Made by a program: the position numbers and the translations under genes
In this document: positions 17,061 through 26,444 of the stretch, in pieces
How positions within the stretch are numbered: the first letter of the stretch is position 1
Layout: every line of letters starts with the position of its first letter
Origin: Halosolutus halophilus
Lineage (GTDB): Archaea; Halobacteriota; Halobacteria; Halobacteriales; Natrialbaceae
Length of the DNA stretch: 64,000 nucleotides
Assembly (NCBI RefSeq): GCF_022869805.1
Contig: NZ_CP094974.1
Location: forward strand, 1,054,001-1,118,000
Direction of reading: 5' to 3'
Notes under the pieces: model-generated
What the model saw: only the letters and a program-made list of their open reading frames with translations
The model's database searches: none
Told to the model about the DNA's origin: nothing

Positions 17061-17124
17061 TCGTAGAACCAGGAACCCCCACTCTCGAGCGTGAACCGTC
17101 AGACGAGCGGTAGGGAGGGGTAGT

Positions 17125-17901
17125 TCACTCGACCGTCGATGCGTCGGGGCTGGCGACTATAACGACGTATGGCTCCGTCCGGTTCGTTCGCTCGAGTCGA
17201 TCGACGGTTCTGATCTCGAAGTCCGCGTCGGTGACCCGACTCGTCCAGTACCGTTCCGGATCGGGATCGCCTTCGACGCCGTCGGGAACGAGCGGCAACT
17301 CGAGGACGCCGATCGTCCCATCGGTAGTGCAGACGCGCCGCAGTTCCCGGAGCATTTCGTCGACCGCCGACGCGGGGAGATCGTGGAGAACGCGGCAGGC
17401 GGTCGCGACGTCCACTGAGTCGTCCCGGAGCGGGAGCGTCGCCGCGTCTCCGACTACCGGTTCGACCGCGAGCCCGGCCCGGTCGGCATTACGTTTCGCC
17501 AGTTGTGGCGCGTTTCCGAGGATAACGCGATCGTCGAAGACGTCGAGTCCGATCACCGTCGCTCCGTTCGGGACGTGCGGGGCGAGCCCCACGAGCGAGC
17601 GGCCAGTTCCACAGCCGATGTCGAGGACGCGCGCCGCCTCGTCGAGCGGGAGTCGGGCCGCAAGCGCGTCGTATTTGTACCGCTCGATCGCCCACGGTGC
17701 CGGAAAACCCAGTCGGCGTGCCGCTTGGAACCCGTGGACGGCCGCGACGAGCGCCACGAGCAGCGCAGCGATTCGTCGGCTTCGACGCTGTGTTCGCCTC
17801 CCGACGACCGTCGCGATCGTGATCGTGACTGCGGCGATGGCGATCGCTCCGAGTCGCCGTCGCCAGTGATAGAGACCGAAGTTGTACCGGGGTTCGAACA
17901 C
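17125..17901 (-). CDS. Membrane-anchored SAM-dependent methyltransferase
   Basis: A 258-residue class I methyltransferase. Residues ~17-60 contain two hydrophobic stretches (IAIAAVTITIATVV and IAALLVALVAAVHGF), so the enzyme is probably held at the membrane. The SAM-binding motif is VLDIGCGTGRSLVGLAP (residues ~92-108). DAATLPLRDDSVDVATACRVLHDL forms the acidic loop and motif IV. The Ubie/small-molecule type fits, but the substrate is unknown. It is followed at once by the transposon right end. Confidence 0.78.
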   Translation of the reverse strand: MFEPRYNFGLYHWRRRLGAIAIAAVTITIATVVGRRTQRRSRRIAALLVALVAAVHGFQAARRLGFPAPWAIERYKYDALAARLPLDEAARVLDIGCGTGRSLVGLAPHVPNGATVIGLDVFDDRVILGNAPQLAKRNADRAGLAVEPVVGDAATLPLRDDSVDVATACRVLHDLPASAVDEMLRELRRVCTTDGTIGVLELPLVPDGVEGDPDPERYWTSRVTDADFEIRTVDRLERTNRTEPYVVIVASPDASTVE

Positions 17902-17910
17902 GTTTCCGTG

Positions 17911-18129
17911 CTACTCGACGTTGAGATCGCTGCCGACTCGTGCTCGCTCGAACTCGAGTTCGATTTCGAGTTCCGTCGTTCGCCGCTTCGCGAACTCGAT
18001 CTCCGCCTCGATCGGGTCGCGGTACACGAAGGGAATCTCCCACGTGCTTCCCGAAACATTGGGCGACGTATCGTGCTCGAGGGCGTCCGCGATTTCGCGG
18101 AGAAAACTCGAGTCCACGTCTTTGGTCAT
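17911..18129 (-). CDS. amphi-Trp domain protein, second copy
   Basis: A 72-residue protein with the family core STWEIPFVYRDPIEAEIEF followed by TELEIELEF. It is paralogous to 238-540. A CTTTATG box near 18150-18158 is about 25 bases upstream of ATG 18129, so the transcript is leaderless. The function is unknown. It lies 9 bases upstream of the methyltransferase gene and may be co-transcribed with it. Confidence 0.72.
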   Translation of the reverse strand: MTKDVDSSFLREIADALEHDTSPNVSGSTWEIPFVYRDPIEAEIEFAKRRTTELEIELEFERARVGSDLNVE

Positions 18130-18381
18130 TGTACGCCATACCACTGCACCGATCATAAAGACAGGTGACGTCGCCGACGTACGCCCCATAAGTGACGGAA
18201 TGCCCAAGTGACGCATCGTCGTATTCCGCCTATGCCCTTGCTCGAGGTGCTGGGGAACACTCGCGGTGTACGAACGTGGCGTTCGATTCGCCCGTTCCGT
18301 CTGCACGGCTTTTTATTCTACGCAGTAGGACAGGGAAATATTTGATAAAGGTATTTACACGCTCTTGTTGATTGTGAGCAC

Positions 18382-18951
18382 ATGCCAGTGTGTGCTCACT
18401 GCGGAGAGGAGCATCCGTTACCAGGATCGTACATGAGTCACGTGATCAAGTGCTCCCAGAGGAATGGGGCCGGTCCCACGGAAGAGACTACCGGGGAGCC
18501 CCCGTCCGAATCGGTCACCGAAGACCCGTCCGAACCGGCTACCGAGGGTTCGACGATGACGAGCCTAGAACGCCACATCGAACGGTTAGTCGAGGACCAG
18601 CTCTCGGAGGTCAGAGCCGAGGTCGAACAACTGTCGGAGGACGTCGAGGAGATTGAAAATTTCGCGACGATCAGTCTCGGCGAGCGTCGTCTCAATCAGA
18701 ACGAAGCGAATCTAGCGGAGTTTTCGGCGTCACTCACCGAATTCTCCGAGCAGACCCTCGAGAAGGTAAACGACCTCGAATCCCAACTCGAGTTGCAGAC
18801 GATCGTTCTCGCGTCGATTCTCGAATCGCTCGCCGACGCCGACCTCGAGGTCGACGTCTCGGAGATACGGGACTACCAACAGGAGCAGCTCGTAACCGAG
18901 CAGTCCGCGTCCGGAAACCTTGAGGCGGCGATAGACGCGGTCGAGTCCTGA
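18382..18951 (+). CDS. Zinc-finger plus coiled-coil protein
   Basis: A 189-residue protein. The N-terminus MPVCAHCGEEHPLPGSYMSH with a following Cys forms a Cys-x2-Cys / His / Cys zinc site. A linker rich in Glu, Ser, Pro and Thr (residues ~28-58) follows. Residues ~60-150 are heptad-rich and probably a coiled coil (LERHIERLVEDQLSEVRAEV). It is likely cytoplasmic and oligomeric. I cannot assign a function. Confidence 0.6.
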   Translation: MPVCAHCGEEHPLPGSYMSHVIKCSQRNGAGPTEETTGEPPSESVTEDPSEPATEGSTMTSLERHIERLVEDQLSEVRAEVEQLSEDVEEIENFATISLGERRLNQNEANLAEFSASLTEFSEQTLEKVNDLESQLELQTIVLASILESLADADLEVDVSEIRDYQQEQLVTEQSASGNLEAAIDAVES

Positions 18952-19117
18952 TACTGTCGGACGGGACGATTCGAAGCCGGTCGCCCCCTGGGGTGACGGC
19001 TGCTGATTCGCGACCGACTGCTCACTGACTTCTGGCCGGCCGTATGAACCCGACCGCTGGTCCGCAATCGTCGGTTCGGAATCCGTGGCGGGTCGAACGA
19101 TCGACCGCTACCGACTA

Positions 19118-19600
19118 CTACACCTCTCGCACGCCGATGACGCGATCCTGCAGGTAATCCAGGTGCATCGCGTTGTAGATGAGTTTCACTTCGTCGCTCA
19201 TCGGGACCGCCTGGCAGGTGAGAACGATTCTCCTCTCTTCGACCTCTTCGTCGGTGAGAATGAGATCCATGTCCATCGAGAGTTCGCCCTCGTACACGAT
19301 CCCGGCACAGTTCGCACACGAGGCGGCGCGACACTCGAACGGCCACTCGTAGCCCTGATCTTCCGCGGCATCGAGAACGTACCGCCGCCCCTGGACTTCG
19401 ACCATCCCGTGATCGGTGTCGTCGAGGTCGGCTTCCGCCGCCTTTTCGAAGAGGTCCTCGTCGTCGATGTCCCAGCCGTGCTCGTCCAGTACCTCAAAGT
19501 TAAGATATTCGACCGTTCGAACGGGACCGCTGTCACCGTCGCTGCCATTGCCCTCCTCGGCGTCCTCGCCGAGTCGGACGTTGGGAAGGCCGTAAGACAT
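19118..19600 (-). CDS. 2Fe-2S ferredoxin, halophilic plant type
   Basis: A 160-residue ferredoxin of the halobacterial type. It has an acidic hyper-variable insert ([21 protein letters not shown]) and the cluster ligands CRAASCANC (residues ~89-97) with the fourth Cys in IVLTCQA. The C-terminus [13 protein letters not shown] is conserved in this group. It carries electrons in the cytoplasm. About 25 residues rich in Gly, Asp and Glu precede the usual start, so a shorter N-terminus is possible. Confidence 0.88.
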   Translation of the reverse strand: MSYGLPNVRLGEDAEEGNGSDGDSGPVRTVEYLNFEVLDEHGWDIDDEDLFEKAAEADLDDTDHGMVEVQGRRYVLDAAEDQGYEWPFECRAASCANCAGIVYEGELSMDMDLILTDEEVEERRIVLTCQAVPMSDEVKLIYNAMHLDYLQDRVIGVREV

Positions 19601-19669
19601 AAGATAACAATTGGCTTGCTACTACTTAGCCTCGCGGGTGACTCGATATCGCTCGCCGTCGAAGGCGGA

Positions 19670-21910
19670 TCACTCGCGGTCGAACTCGGTGAAGGGGCCG
19701 ATCCTTCCTTCGCGCCTGTCGATCCCGTCCGGCGGCTCCCGATCGGCCGCTTCCAGGGCCCGTTCGAAGTGCGTACCCGTCAATTCGATCGCTTCGACCG
19801 CGGCCCCCCGTTCGTGACCGTCTCGGTCGTCGATTTCGGGGGTCCCTTCGGTCGACTCCTCGACGTATTCGCGGACGGCGTTCATCGCCGCGTCGCGGCA
19901 AATTCTTTCGACATCGGAGCCGACGAACCCGTCGGTTCGAGCGGCGAGCGCGTCAATGTCTACGTCCGGAGCGAGCGGCCGATCGCGGAGGTGTATCTCG
20001 AAAATGTCCCGACGCGCCGCTTCGTCGGGCGCGTCGACGGCGACGTGTCGTTCGAACCGGCCCGCGCGGAGCAACGCGTCGTCGATGCGTTCCGGCCGGT
20101 TGGTCGTCGCGATGACGACGACGTCCTCCAGGTCCTCGAGTCCGTCGAGTTCGCTGCACAACTGTGAGACCACGCGCTCGCCGACGTCCGCCTCCCCGGC
20201 CCCGCCCCGCGTTCCGGCGATGGCGTCGATCTCGTCGAACACCAGGACGGCGGGCGCGTTCTCCCGGGCCTTGCTGAACACCCTCCGAACGCCCCGTTCC
20301 GATTCGCCGACGTACTTGTCGATGAGTTCGGGCCCCTCGATCGAGATGTAGTTCGACCGCGCCTCGTTGGCGACCGCCCGCGTCAGCAGCGTCTTCCCGG
20401 TGCCCGGCGGCCCGTAGAGGAGAACGCCCGTCGCCGGCGGTAGCGAGACCCGCTCGAAGGCGTCGGGGTACTCGAGCGGCCACTGCACGGCCTCCCGGAG
20501 CGTCCGTTTCGCCTCCGAGAGGCCACCGACGTCCGCCCACCCGACGTCGGGGACCTCGACGAGCACCTCCCGCATCGCGGAGGGGGCGATCCCGCGCAGC
20601 GCCGTTTCGACGTCGGCGTCGACGATTTCGACGGCCCCCGGTTTCTCACCCGGGTCCTCGGCGTCGCCACGCACCCGCCGCAGCGCGCCCATCGCGCTCT
20701 CCCTGATGAGGTTCTCGAGGTCGGCTCCGACGAAGCCGTGCGTGTCCTCGGCGTAGCGCTCGAGGTCGACGTCGTCGCCCAGCGGGACGTCCCGTGCGTG
20801 AATGCGAAGGATCTCCGCGCGCTCGTCGGCATCGGGAACGCCGATCTCGATCTCGCGATCGAACCGCCCCGGCCGGCGGAGTGCGGGATCGACGGCGTCG
20901 ACCCGGTTGGTCGTTCCCACGACGACGACCTGCCCCCGGTCGTCCGCGCCGTCGAGCAACGCCAGGAGCTGGGCGACGATGCGGCGTTCCACGTCACCGG
21001 AGACGTCCTCGCGTTTCGGCGCGATCGCGTCGAGTTCGTCGATGAACACGATGGCGGGCGCCTCCGCCGCGGCCTCCTCGAAGACGTCGCGGAGGCGCTC
21101 CTCGCTCTCGCCGTAGTACTTCGAGACGATCTCCGGCCCGGACAGCGCTTGAAAGTGCGCTCCGACCTCGTTCGCCATCGCTCGCGCGATCAGCGTCTTC
21201 CCGGTTCCCGGCGGCCCGGAGAGGAGCACCCCCGTCGGCGGATCGACGCCGAGTCGATCGAAGAGGTCCGGGTGGCGCACCGGTAACTCGATGACTTCCC
21301 GAACCCGCTCGAGTTCGTCGTCGAGGCCGCCGATATCGTCGTACGTGACGCTCGCGGTCGACGACGCGCCGCGGTCGTCGCCGCTCGACACCGCCGCCGG
21401 GTCCGGCGAGACGACGATCGAGGTCCACTCCTCGACGCGGACGTACTCGGCCGGATCGACGTCGACGATTTCGATCGGCACGTGCCGCGTCGATTCGGTC
21501 GCGTCCGCCTCGTCGGCGACCGGGACCGTCGTCGTCCGGCCGCTCGAGAGGACGCGACCGACCAGCGCGTCTCGCTGCGAGAGCGCGAGCGCCTCGTCCG
21601 GCCGCACGTCGTCGGGCAACGCGATCTCGATCCGTTCGGCCGATCGGACGTCGACCGGGTCGACGACGACGGGCTCGCCAGCGGTGACGTCGATCGTCTC
21701 GGCGAGCTCGGGCACGAGTCGGATCGTCCGATCGCCGGTCTCTTCCGACGGGCGGGCCGTCACCTGGGTGACGGTGGACTCGTCGCTCGGCCCCTCGAGG
21801 ACGACGTAGTCGCCCGACTCGAGGCCGAGTTCGGCCATCGTGTCCCGTTCGACGATGGCCGTCGTCTCCCCCGATCGATTCGCGACGAGTGGTTTGACCG
21901 TGAGTTTCAT
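19670..21910 (-). CDS. CDC48/VAT-type AAA+ ATPase
   Basis: A 746-residue protein with an N-terminal double-psi barrel domain (residues ~1-180) and two AAA modules. Walker A GPPGTGKT occurs twice (~residues 246 and 515), with Walker [11 protein letters not shown] and VLVFDEIDA and TTNR sensor motifs in both. It unfolds protein substrates for the proteasome in archaea. The length is normal. The paralog is shorter at the C-terminus than classic CDC48 and ends in an acidic tail. It is transcribed alone, 69 bases upstream of the ferredoxin gene. Confidence 0.92.
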   Translation of the reverse strand: MKLTVKPLVANRSGETTAIVERDTMAELGLESGDYVVLEGPSDESTVTQVTARPSEETGDRTIRLVPELAETIDVTAGEPVVVDPVDVRSAERIEIALPDDVRPDEALALSQRDALVGRVLSSGRTTTVPVADEADATESTRHVPIEIVDVDPAEYVRVEEWTSIVVSPDPAAVSSGDDRGASSTASVTYDDIGGLDDELERVREVIELPVRHPDLFDRLGVDPPTGVLLSGPPGTGKTLIARAMANEVGAHFQALSGPEIVSKYYGESEERLRDVFEEAAAEAPAIVFIDELDAIAPKREDVSGDVERRIVAQLLALLDGADDRGQVVVVGTTNRVDAVDPALRRPGRFDREIEIGVPDADERAEILRIHARDVPLGDDVDLERYAEDTHGFVGADLENLIRESAMGALRRVRGDAEDPGEKPGAVEIVDADVETALRGIAPSAMREVLVEVPDVGWADVGGLSEAKRTLREAVQWPLEYPDAFERVSLPPATGVLLYGPPGTGKTLLTRAVANEARSNYISIEGPELIDKYVGESERGVRRVFSKARENAPAVLVFDEIDAIAGTRGGAGEADVGERVVSQLCSELDGLEDLEDVVVIATTNRPERIDDALLRAGRFERHVAVDAPDEAARRDIFEIHLRDRPLAPDVDIDALAARTDGFVGSDVERICRDAAMNAVREYVEESTEGTPEIDDRDGHERGAAVEAIELTGTHFERALEAADREPPDGIDRREGRIGPFTEFDRE

Positions 21911-22004
21911 TGACGCAATAGTCGTTTGGTAACGTGTCACGGTCGGAAGCAAGAACGTTTGGGTCGATTCCTCGAGCGCTACCGCCGGCAGGACTTCGAC
22001 GGGC

Positions 22005-22040
22005 GGATTCCACGCTCTTCAGGGTGTGGCGGAGGGGAAC
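22005..22040 (+). mobile_element. Solo decayed end of a TnpB-type element
   Basis: GGATTCCACGCTCTTCAGGG followed by TGTGGCGGAGG matches, with a few changes, the element end at 2380-2420 in the opposite orientation. It keeps an imperfect CCACGCTC/GGGTGTGG stem. No tnpB reading frame remains around it. Confidence 0.45.
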
Positions 22041-22307
22041 GGGCGTCTGCCGACGACTCGAGGGACGCGGTCGCAATCGCGGCCGAACGTCGTCCCGAAT
22101 CGATCGTGGCGACACGGCTCGTAACGGCCGGTATTCTCCGGGGGCGAAGCAACAGTTCGACCTGTTACTCGACGAGGCAAGGTTTTCAGAGTGGACGTAC
22201 TATAACGGGACTGAGTTGAATCCGTTGCGACCCCACAAGAGCCAGTGCTTTGTATTGCGAAACGGTAAGCGACCGGAAAAGCTGTGCGCTCATCAGAGCT
22301 AGTTCGA

Positions 22308-22388
22308 CTACTTCAACAGATACGCGCCTTCTATTCAGCAAGGAGTGACCGACTCACCGAGATGGTGTCAGAAGCAGCGTGCTGACTA
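22308..22388 (-). repeat. Dispersed hairpin repeat, inverted partial copy
   Basis: Read on the minus strand it gives CTCCGTAGTCAGCACGCTGC, then TTCTGACA, CTCGGTGAGTCGGTC, TTGCTGAATAGAAGGCGCG. This is the core of the repeat family that fills the gaps between 26.9 and 44.5 kb. It is the leftmost copy seen. Confidence 0.6.
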
Positions 22389-22458
22389 CGGAGTACCATC
22401 CATCGCGCCGCATCTGTTACTTTCCAGCCAATGAGGATGAACCAGCCGCTATATGCAG

Positions 22459-22659
22459 ATGCGTATCGACCGTTATTGCAGAACGGTGACTGTGGAGCGA
22501 GGCGACGTCGAGGCGATGCTTGATCGCCTCGCTCGCGGGTTCGTCGATGGCGACCTCGACGCGATCCGCGGTCGAGGTGAAGGCGATCTCCGATACGTGC
22601 AAATCTCGTTCGTCGACGAAAACCTACGAGTCACGGGATCCGACGATTCATACGGGTAA
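22459..22659 (+). CDS. Small hypothetical protein
   Basis: A 66-residue acidic protein (DRLARGFVDGDLDAIRGRGE then DLRYVQISFVDENLRV) with codon use like its neighbours and a TATA-like CTATAT just upstream. It has no recognised domain. It could be a short conserved protein or a fragment; the predicted start at 22459 (or 22453) is uncertain. Confidence 0.4.
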   Translation: MRIDRYCRTVTVERGDVEAMLDRLARGFVDGDLDAIRGRGEGDLRYVQISFVDENLRVTGSDDSYG

Positions 22660-22723
22660 CCGGGACAAAATAGATCTTTTAGCTTACCGAAACCACTTGT
22701 GCTATCGGTAATTCCATGCGATT

Positions 22724-24019
22724 ATGAAACGACGAACGGTTCTCAAACTGGCGGGCGGAGGTGGCATGGTCGGTAGTTCGATGGTTGGCGGGTATCTGGT
22801 CGTCTCCGATCGTGGCGGAGCTTGCGATTCCGACGCGAGCGACCACAGGTGGTGCTACGGGGTTGAGGGAACGCTCGACGAAGCCTCGCAGGAGACGGTA
22901 TTCGTCCGAGAGCGGACCGCCGGGGTCACTCGCGGTAACGGCGGATTCTTCGAATCCGGTCCGACGGCCGACGGGGAGATCGTCGCGCTCGACGCCGAAA
23001 CCGGCGAGATACGGTGGTCGTACGGCGAAGCGGTAGGGATGGACTCCTACACGGACCTCGCGGTTTCCGACGGCGTCTACTTCGGGTACTGTACTGACGA
23101 CGACTGCACGGACCTGACCGCGCTCGAACTCGATGGCGAGGAGCGGTGGACGCGCGACATCGATCCCGGATACCACCAGCCATTCGTGGTCGACGGCGTG
23201 GTCTACGTTGCCAACGATGTTGGGCCCGTGCGTGCCCTCGGCGCGGCGACCGGAGAGACGCGCTGGGACTACGATCTCCGCGAGGGGGAGTCGTCCGGAG
23301 GGGGAATCGCCGCCGTTACCGATGTCGTCTATGTCGAGCTGAGTTCCTCCGTCGTCGCGCTCGATCGGGAAACGGGGGACCCACGCTGGCGGTACGAACC
23401 GGCCGGCGATCAAGTCCTCACCGGGTCGACGGTCGCGGACGGGGTCGCGTACGTGGTCACGTTCGATCAGGTCGCCGCAGTCGACCAGGGCGACGAGCTG
23501 TGGCGACGGGAGTTCGAAGCGACCGAGGGACGGACGGAGATCCAAGCAATCGTCTCGGGTCGCCTCTTCCTGCTCGCGGAGAGCGGGCGCACCGAGGACG
23601 GTCGGCGCGAGTTCCGTCTGGACGCGATCGACCTCGCGACCGGCGACCGGGACTGGACGACAGGACCGCTGGAGCACTCGAACCCGGAATACAGACCGCC
23701 AGTGGACGTCCACGACGAGGCCGTGTACGTCAGCACGGACCGACTGCGGGCCCTCGACGCCGCGACCGGCGAGGAACGTTGGAGCGCGTCGCTCGACGGC
23801 GGTCCTGTTCAGTCGGCGAACGTGGTCGAAGAATCCGTCGGGGGAGACCACGCCGTCTTCGCACACGCCGGCGATCGACTCGCCAGTTTCTCGCCGGACG
23901 GCGAGAAGACGTGGGAGGGATCGGTCTCTGGGGCGATCAGGAACTATCTCGTGAACGAATCCGTGTTCGTGGCGACGGACGAGGGGATTTACGCGCTGGA
24001 TCGACGGGACAATCCATAG
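22724..24019 (+). CDS. Tat-exported PQQ-like beta-propeller protein
   Basis: A 431-residue protein with a twin-arginine start (MKRRTVLKLAGGGGMVG). Repeats of the pattern ALDAETGEIRWSYG and ALDAATGEERWSA mark a BamB-like propeller of seven or eight blades. The active-site residues of true quinoproteins (the Cys-Cys pair and WDYD) are absent, so it is probably a structural or binding propeller outside the membrane. It is monocistronic. Do not confuse it with the real PQQ enzyme at 14157. Confidence 0.8.
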   Translation: MKRRTVLKLAGGGGMVGSSMVGGYLVVSDRGGACDSDASDHRWCYGVEGTLDEASQETVFVRERTAGVTRGNGGFFESGPTADGEIVALDAETGEIRWSYGEAVGMDSYTDLAVSDGVYFGYCTDDDCTDLTALELDGEERWTRDIDPGYHQPFVVDGVVYVANDVGPVRALGAATGETRWDYDLREGESSGGGIAAVTDVVYVELSSSVVALDRETGDPRWRYEPAGDQVLTGSTVADGVAYVVTFDQVAAVDQGDELWRREFEATEGRTEIQAIVSGRLFLLAESGRTEDGRREFRLDAIDLATGDRDWTTGPLEHSNPEYRPPVDVHDEAVYVSTDRLRALDAATGEERWSASLDGGPVQSANVVEESVGGDHAVFAHAGDRLASFSPDGEKTWEGSVSGAIRNYLVNESVFVATDEGIYALDRRDNP

Positions 24020-24400
24020 GACCTCGGTCAAGTGCTGTACGCATTGGTGGCGTGATTGAGACGAGAGGTCCAACGCCCTCACAGATATTCAGTCGCTCCC
24101 ACCAGCCACTGTGCCCGACTTGCGTGGTCGGGATCGACGTCAGCCGTCGGATGACGCGCTCGTAGATCACGACGTGATCGAGACAGTGAGAGCCTCGGAT
24201 TCGTCCATATCACGTTCACGAGCGCTGTTCAAAAACTTCGCAAGCGACAGATGGGTGCTCTCAGCCGAGAGTATAGCTGCGGAGTTCGTCATCTCACGTT
24301 CTCCAGAAGAGTACTATCTAGCAACACAGATGCATCGATGTTGGACGACGTGTTCGTGTCACTCCACAAGACACTTATAATCTGCTGATGATCGAGAGCC
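24020..24400. other. Intergenic stretch, no gene seen
   Basis: About 380 bases with no convincing frame. It contains a perfect 15-base palindrome GATCACGACGTGATC at 24165-24179, and CACTTATAA near 24370 supplies a TATA box for the gene at 24401. Confidence 0.45.
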
Positions 24401-25165
24401 ATGTCCCCGAACCGCGTGGTACTCGCTCTCCTCCTGACCGGGCTGATCTTGCTCCCCGGACCAGCCTACGCGATCGGCATCGAACGACTCGATGGACCGG
24501 ACAGAGACCGGTCCTCGGCCGGCTACGTGGCGACGCCGATCGATGCTTCGAACGATTCACTCCTGGCCGATCGATATGGCGGGCACCTCTCGTTTCGGAC
24601 CGGGGACCTGACGCACCCGTACGTTGCGGCGGACTACCGCGCCCCGAACGAGACCCGACGCGTGCTCGAGCGTGCCATCCGGAACGGCACAGCGACGACC
24701 AGTAGTCAGGCCGTCTACGCCGACCTCCAGCAACTCCAACGCAACGAAACGTTCGTCACGATTTCCCACGACGCGTACTACGACTACTCGATTTCGACGG
24801 CGGCAGACACCACGACAGTCCGGACGACCCCCGTCGACAACGCCACGATCGCGCGTGCGGTCCGCGACGAACTCGTCGTCGCCTACGGACAGCTTCCACC
24901 TGCCCAGCAAGCGACGTTCGACAAGATCCGGAACGCTACGGAAGCACCCGACCAGTACGAATACCGTCCGTGGTCGGACGAACCCGTGCCCGACGAGCCA
25001 CTCGTCGAACGCGACGGCACCCACTATGCCGTCGAAGTGGTGTCCCACACGGACGACCTCAACTTTCCCGACGGATTGTTCCTCGGGATCATCGCATCTG
25101 CTGTCGGCCTCGTCTCCCTGCTCGCGTCGGGAGGGGTCTGGCTGTATGGTCGGTGGCGGGACTGA
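24401..25165 (+). CDS. Exported protein with C-terminal membrane anchor, unknown
   Basis: A 254-residue protein. A classical signal peptide (RVVLALLLTGLILLPGPAYA, residues ~5-24) is followed by a soluble domain with many Asn-x-Thr/Ser sites. A single C-terminal membrane helix (GLFLGIIASAVGLVSLLASG) ends in YGRWRD. The Tyr-rich AYYDYSIST motif is notable. The same layout occurs at 36969-37697. It is probably displayed on the cell surface; the function is not known. Confidence 0.65.
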   Translation: MSPNRVVLALLLTGLILLPGPAYAIGIERLDGPDRDRSSAGYVATPIDASNDSLLADRYGGHLSFRTGDLTHPYVAADYRAPNETRRVLERAIRNGTATTSSQAVYADLQQLQRNETFVTISHDAYYDYSISTAADTTTVRTTPVDNATIARAVRDELVVAYGQLPPAQQATFDKIRNATEAPDQYEYRPWSDEPVPDEPLVERDGTHYAVEVVSHTDDLNFPDGLFLGIIASAVGLVSLLASGGVWLYGRWRD

Positions 25166-25392
25166 GCAGCGCGTATTTCCCGCCCGTACTTCTGAGACAG
25201 ACTACTCGCATTACTGCCGAAACCTGTCCTTGATTAAGGATTCCAACGGAGGTAGTCGCTTCTACTGCACGGTCCGTAGGGCGGTCGCACAATCACCTTG
25301 CCGACTATATCGAGCACGCTGCCCTCTAATTCTCTGTTTATAAACCCGCACGCGCTGAGCCACCCAAGAATCCCATGAATGTCGGCCCGTGT

Positions 25393-25533
25393 TCACGACT
25401 CGGGCTCGAAACGACGATCTCCGCGTATACGAGAGATTGCCACGGGGTACGAATCGCCGGCGCTGTCGGATCCCCATTTCTCAGACACAATCTCGAGTGA
25501 ACCCTCCGGTACGTAGCTCTGCGAATCGGTCAT
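25393..25533 (-). CDS. Putative 46-residue protein coupled to the upstream membrane gene
   Basis: The start ATG shares a base with the TAA of 25533-25886 (TAATG), which suggests translational coupling. The protein (YVPEGSLEIVSEKWGSD..) has no recognised domain. It is short and may be spurious; coupling is the only support. Confidence 0.35.
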   Translation of the reverse strand: MTDSQSYVPEGSLEIVSEKWGSDSAGDSYPVAISRIRGDRRFEPES

Positions 25534-25886
25534 TAGGACTGTGAGGGGTGATAGAACTCGTGCTTGCTGAGGAGATACAGGACGAGCATTACTCCAACAA
25601 CGGCGTTCAGGAGATTGCTCGGCTCCCCACTTGCAACAAGCGAAAGCCGCCACAGCGTGCTTCCTCCGAAAAAGATGATCGTCAGCCACCAGGCAGTGCG
25701 ACTTCCGGAATACAGCGAGTACGCGAGAAGCAAGACACCTGCCGCTACGGCCAGCGAGAGCAGAGCAATAGGTCCGTTTCCGACCATTCCCGTAAGAATC
25801 CAGAAGAGACTATACAGCCCTAACAAGAGGCAAACGAGGATGATCCCTACCGGTGGATGACCGGGTGAGTCCGCCTCTTCCGCCAT
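25533..25886 (-). CDS. Small integral membrane protein
   Basis: A 117-residue protein with about four hydrophobic segments (VGIILVCLLLGLYSLFWIL, ALLSLAVAAGVLLLAYSLY, WWLTIIFFGGSTLW, LNAVVGVMLVLYLL). There is no conserved catalytic residue pattern. It resembles the many small membrane proteins of unknown role in haloarchaea. It is the first gene of a two-gene unit with the small frame at 25393. Confidence 0.6.
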   Translation of the reverse strand: MAEEADSPGHPPVGIILVCLLLGLYSLFWILTGMVGNGPIALLSLAVAAGVLLLAYSLYSGSRTAWWLTIIFFGGSTLWRLSLVASGEPSNLLNAVVGVMLVLYLLSKHEFYHPSQS

Positions 25887-25990
25887 CACGTGATCGTTCT
25901 TTCGTCGCCTATTATAGTTACCTCCGCTACGAACCGGTGAGAGTACTGATTCAGCGCCCCGCTCCACGTTCCGGTTTCTCCCCCGTGTCG

Positions 25991-26444
25991 TCAGCGTGGG
26001 TCGTCCGAGGCCGTCGCTGTGTCGAGTCGATCGTCGTCGTCGACAGCATCGAAATCGTCGTCGCTCAGTACAGTTGTGCTACCGGTGGTTGCCGACCCGG
26101 GGTGCGATGCAACCGCCGACCAGGGTCGCGCCGCCACCCTGCGTGACGCGGCCCCAACCGAACGGTCGTCGCCGACGGTGACGCTCGCCCGCTCCGAGAG
26201 CACACGCTCGGTGCGAGGCGATGCATCCGGCACCACGCCGATCGCGCTCGACTTTTTCGTGGTGGTGACCGCGCTGGGAGTGACGCTGGCAGAATTGACA
26301 GTGGTCTCTGACAACCCAGACAGGTGTTCCCAAGAGGATTCCAATTACTGCATAGATCAGGCTAGTTAAGACGACTACTTTTTCAGGAATTACTATCTGC
26401 CCCAGTCCGACAGCTAATAGAATGGTGGATAGATATGTTTCCAT
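25991..26444 (-). pseudogene. Probable decayed membrane-protein gene
   Basis: From ATG 26444 the minus strand reads two membrane segments (YLSTILLAVGLGQIVI and VVLTSLIYAVIGILLG). After VWVVRDHC the frame becomes Arg/His-rich and atypical, while another minus frame below about 26344 continues with acidic, haloarchaeal-looking residues (SDDDFDAVDDDDRLDTA). This fits a frameshifted gene. It overlaps the end of the lipoprotein gene at 26383. A plus-strand frame at 26019-26369 also looks plausible, so the assignment is weak. Confidence 0.35.

Larger units (their letters stand above)
16040..17120 (+). mobile_element. Degenerate IS200/IS605-family (IS1341-type) element
   Basis: It contains a DUF2080 gene and a broken tnpB. 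It starts near a CACAAGAG/CTCTTGTG hairpin (16045-16065) and ends with the haloarchaeal TnpB right-end sequence CGTCAGACGAGCGGTAGGGA followed by GGGGTAGTTCAC at about 17090-17125. There is no tnpA. Perfect hairpins with 3-base loops interrupt the 3' half (16839-16857, 16862-16884, 16957-16975). Confidence 0.7.

Noticed and set aside
22724-24019. A second PQQ dehydrogenase
   Set aside because: It is a propeller with ALDxxTGExxW blades but lacks the Cys-Cys pair, metal ligands and WDYD.
26019-26369. A plus-strand gene with one hydrophobic segment
   Set aside because: The minus strand shows membrane segments and acidic residues that fit a decayed gene equally well; neither reading is strong enough to call a CDS.
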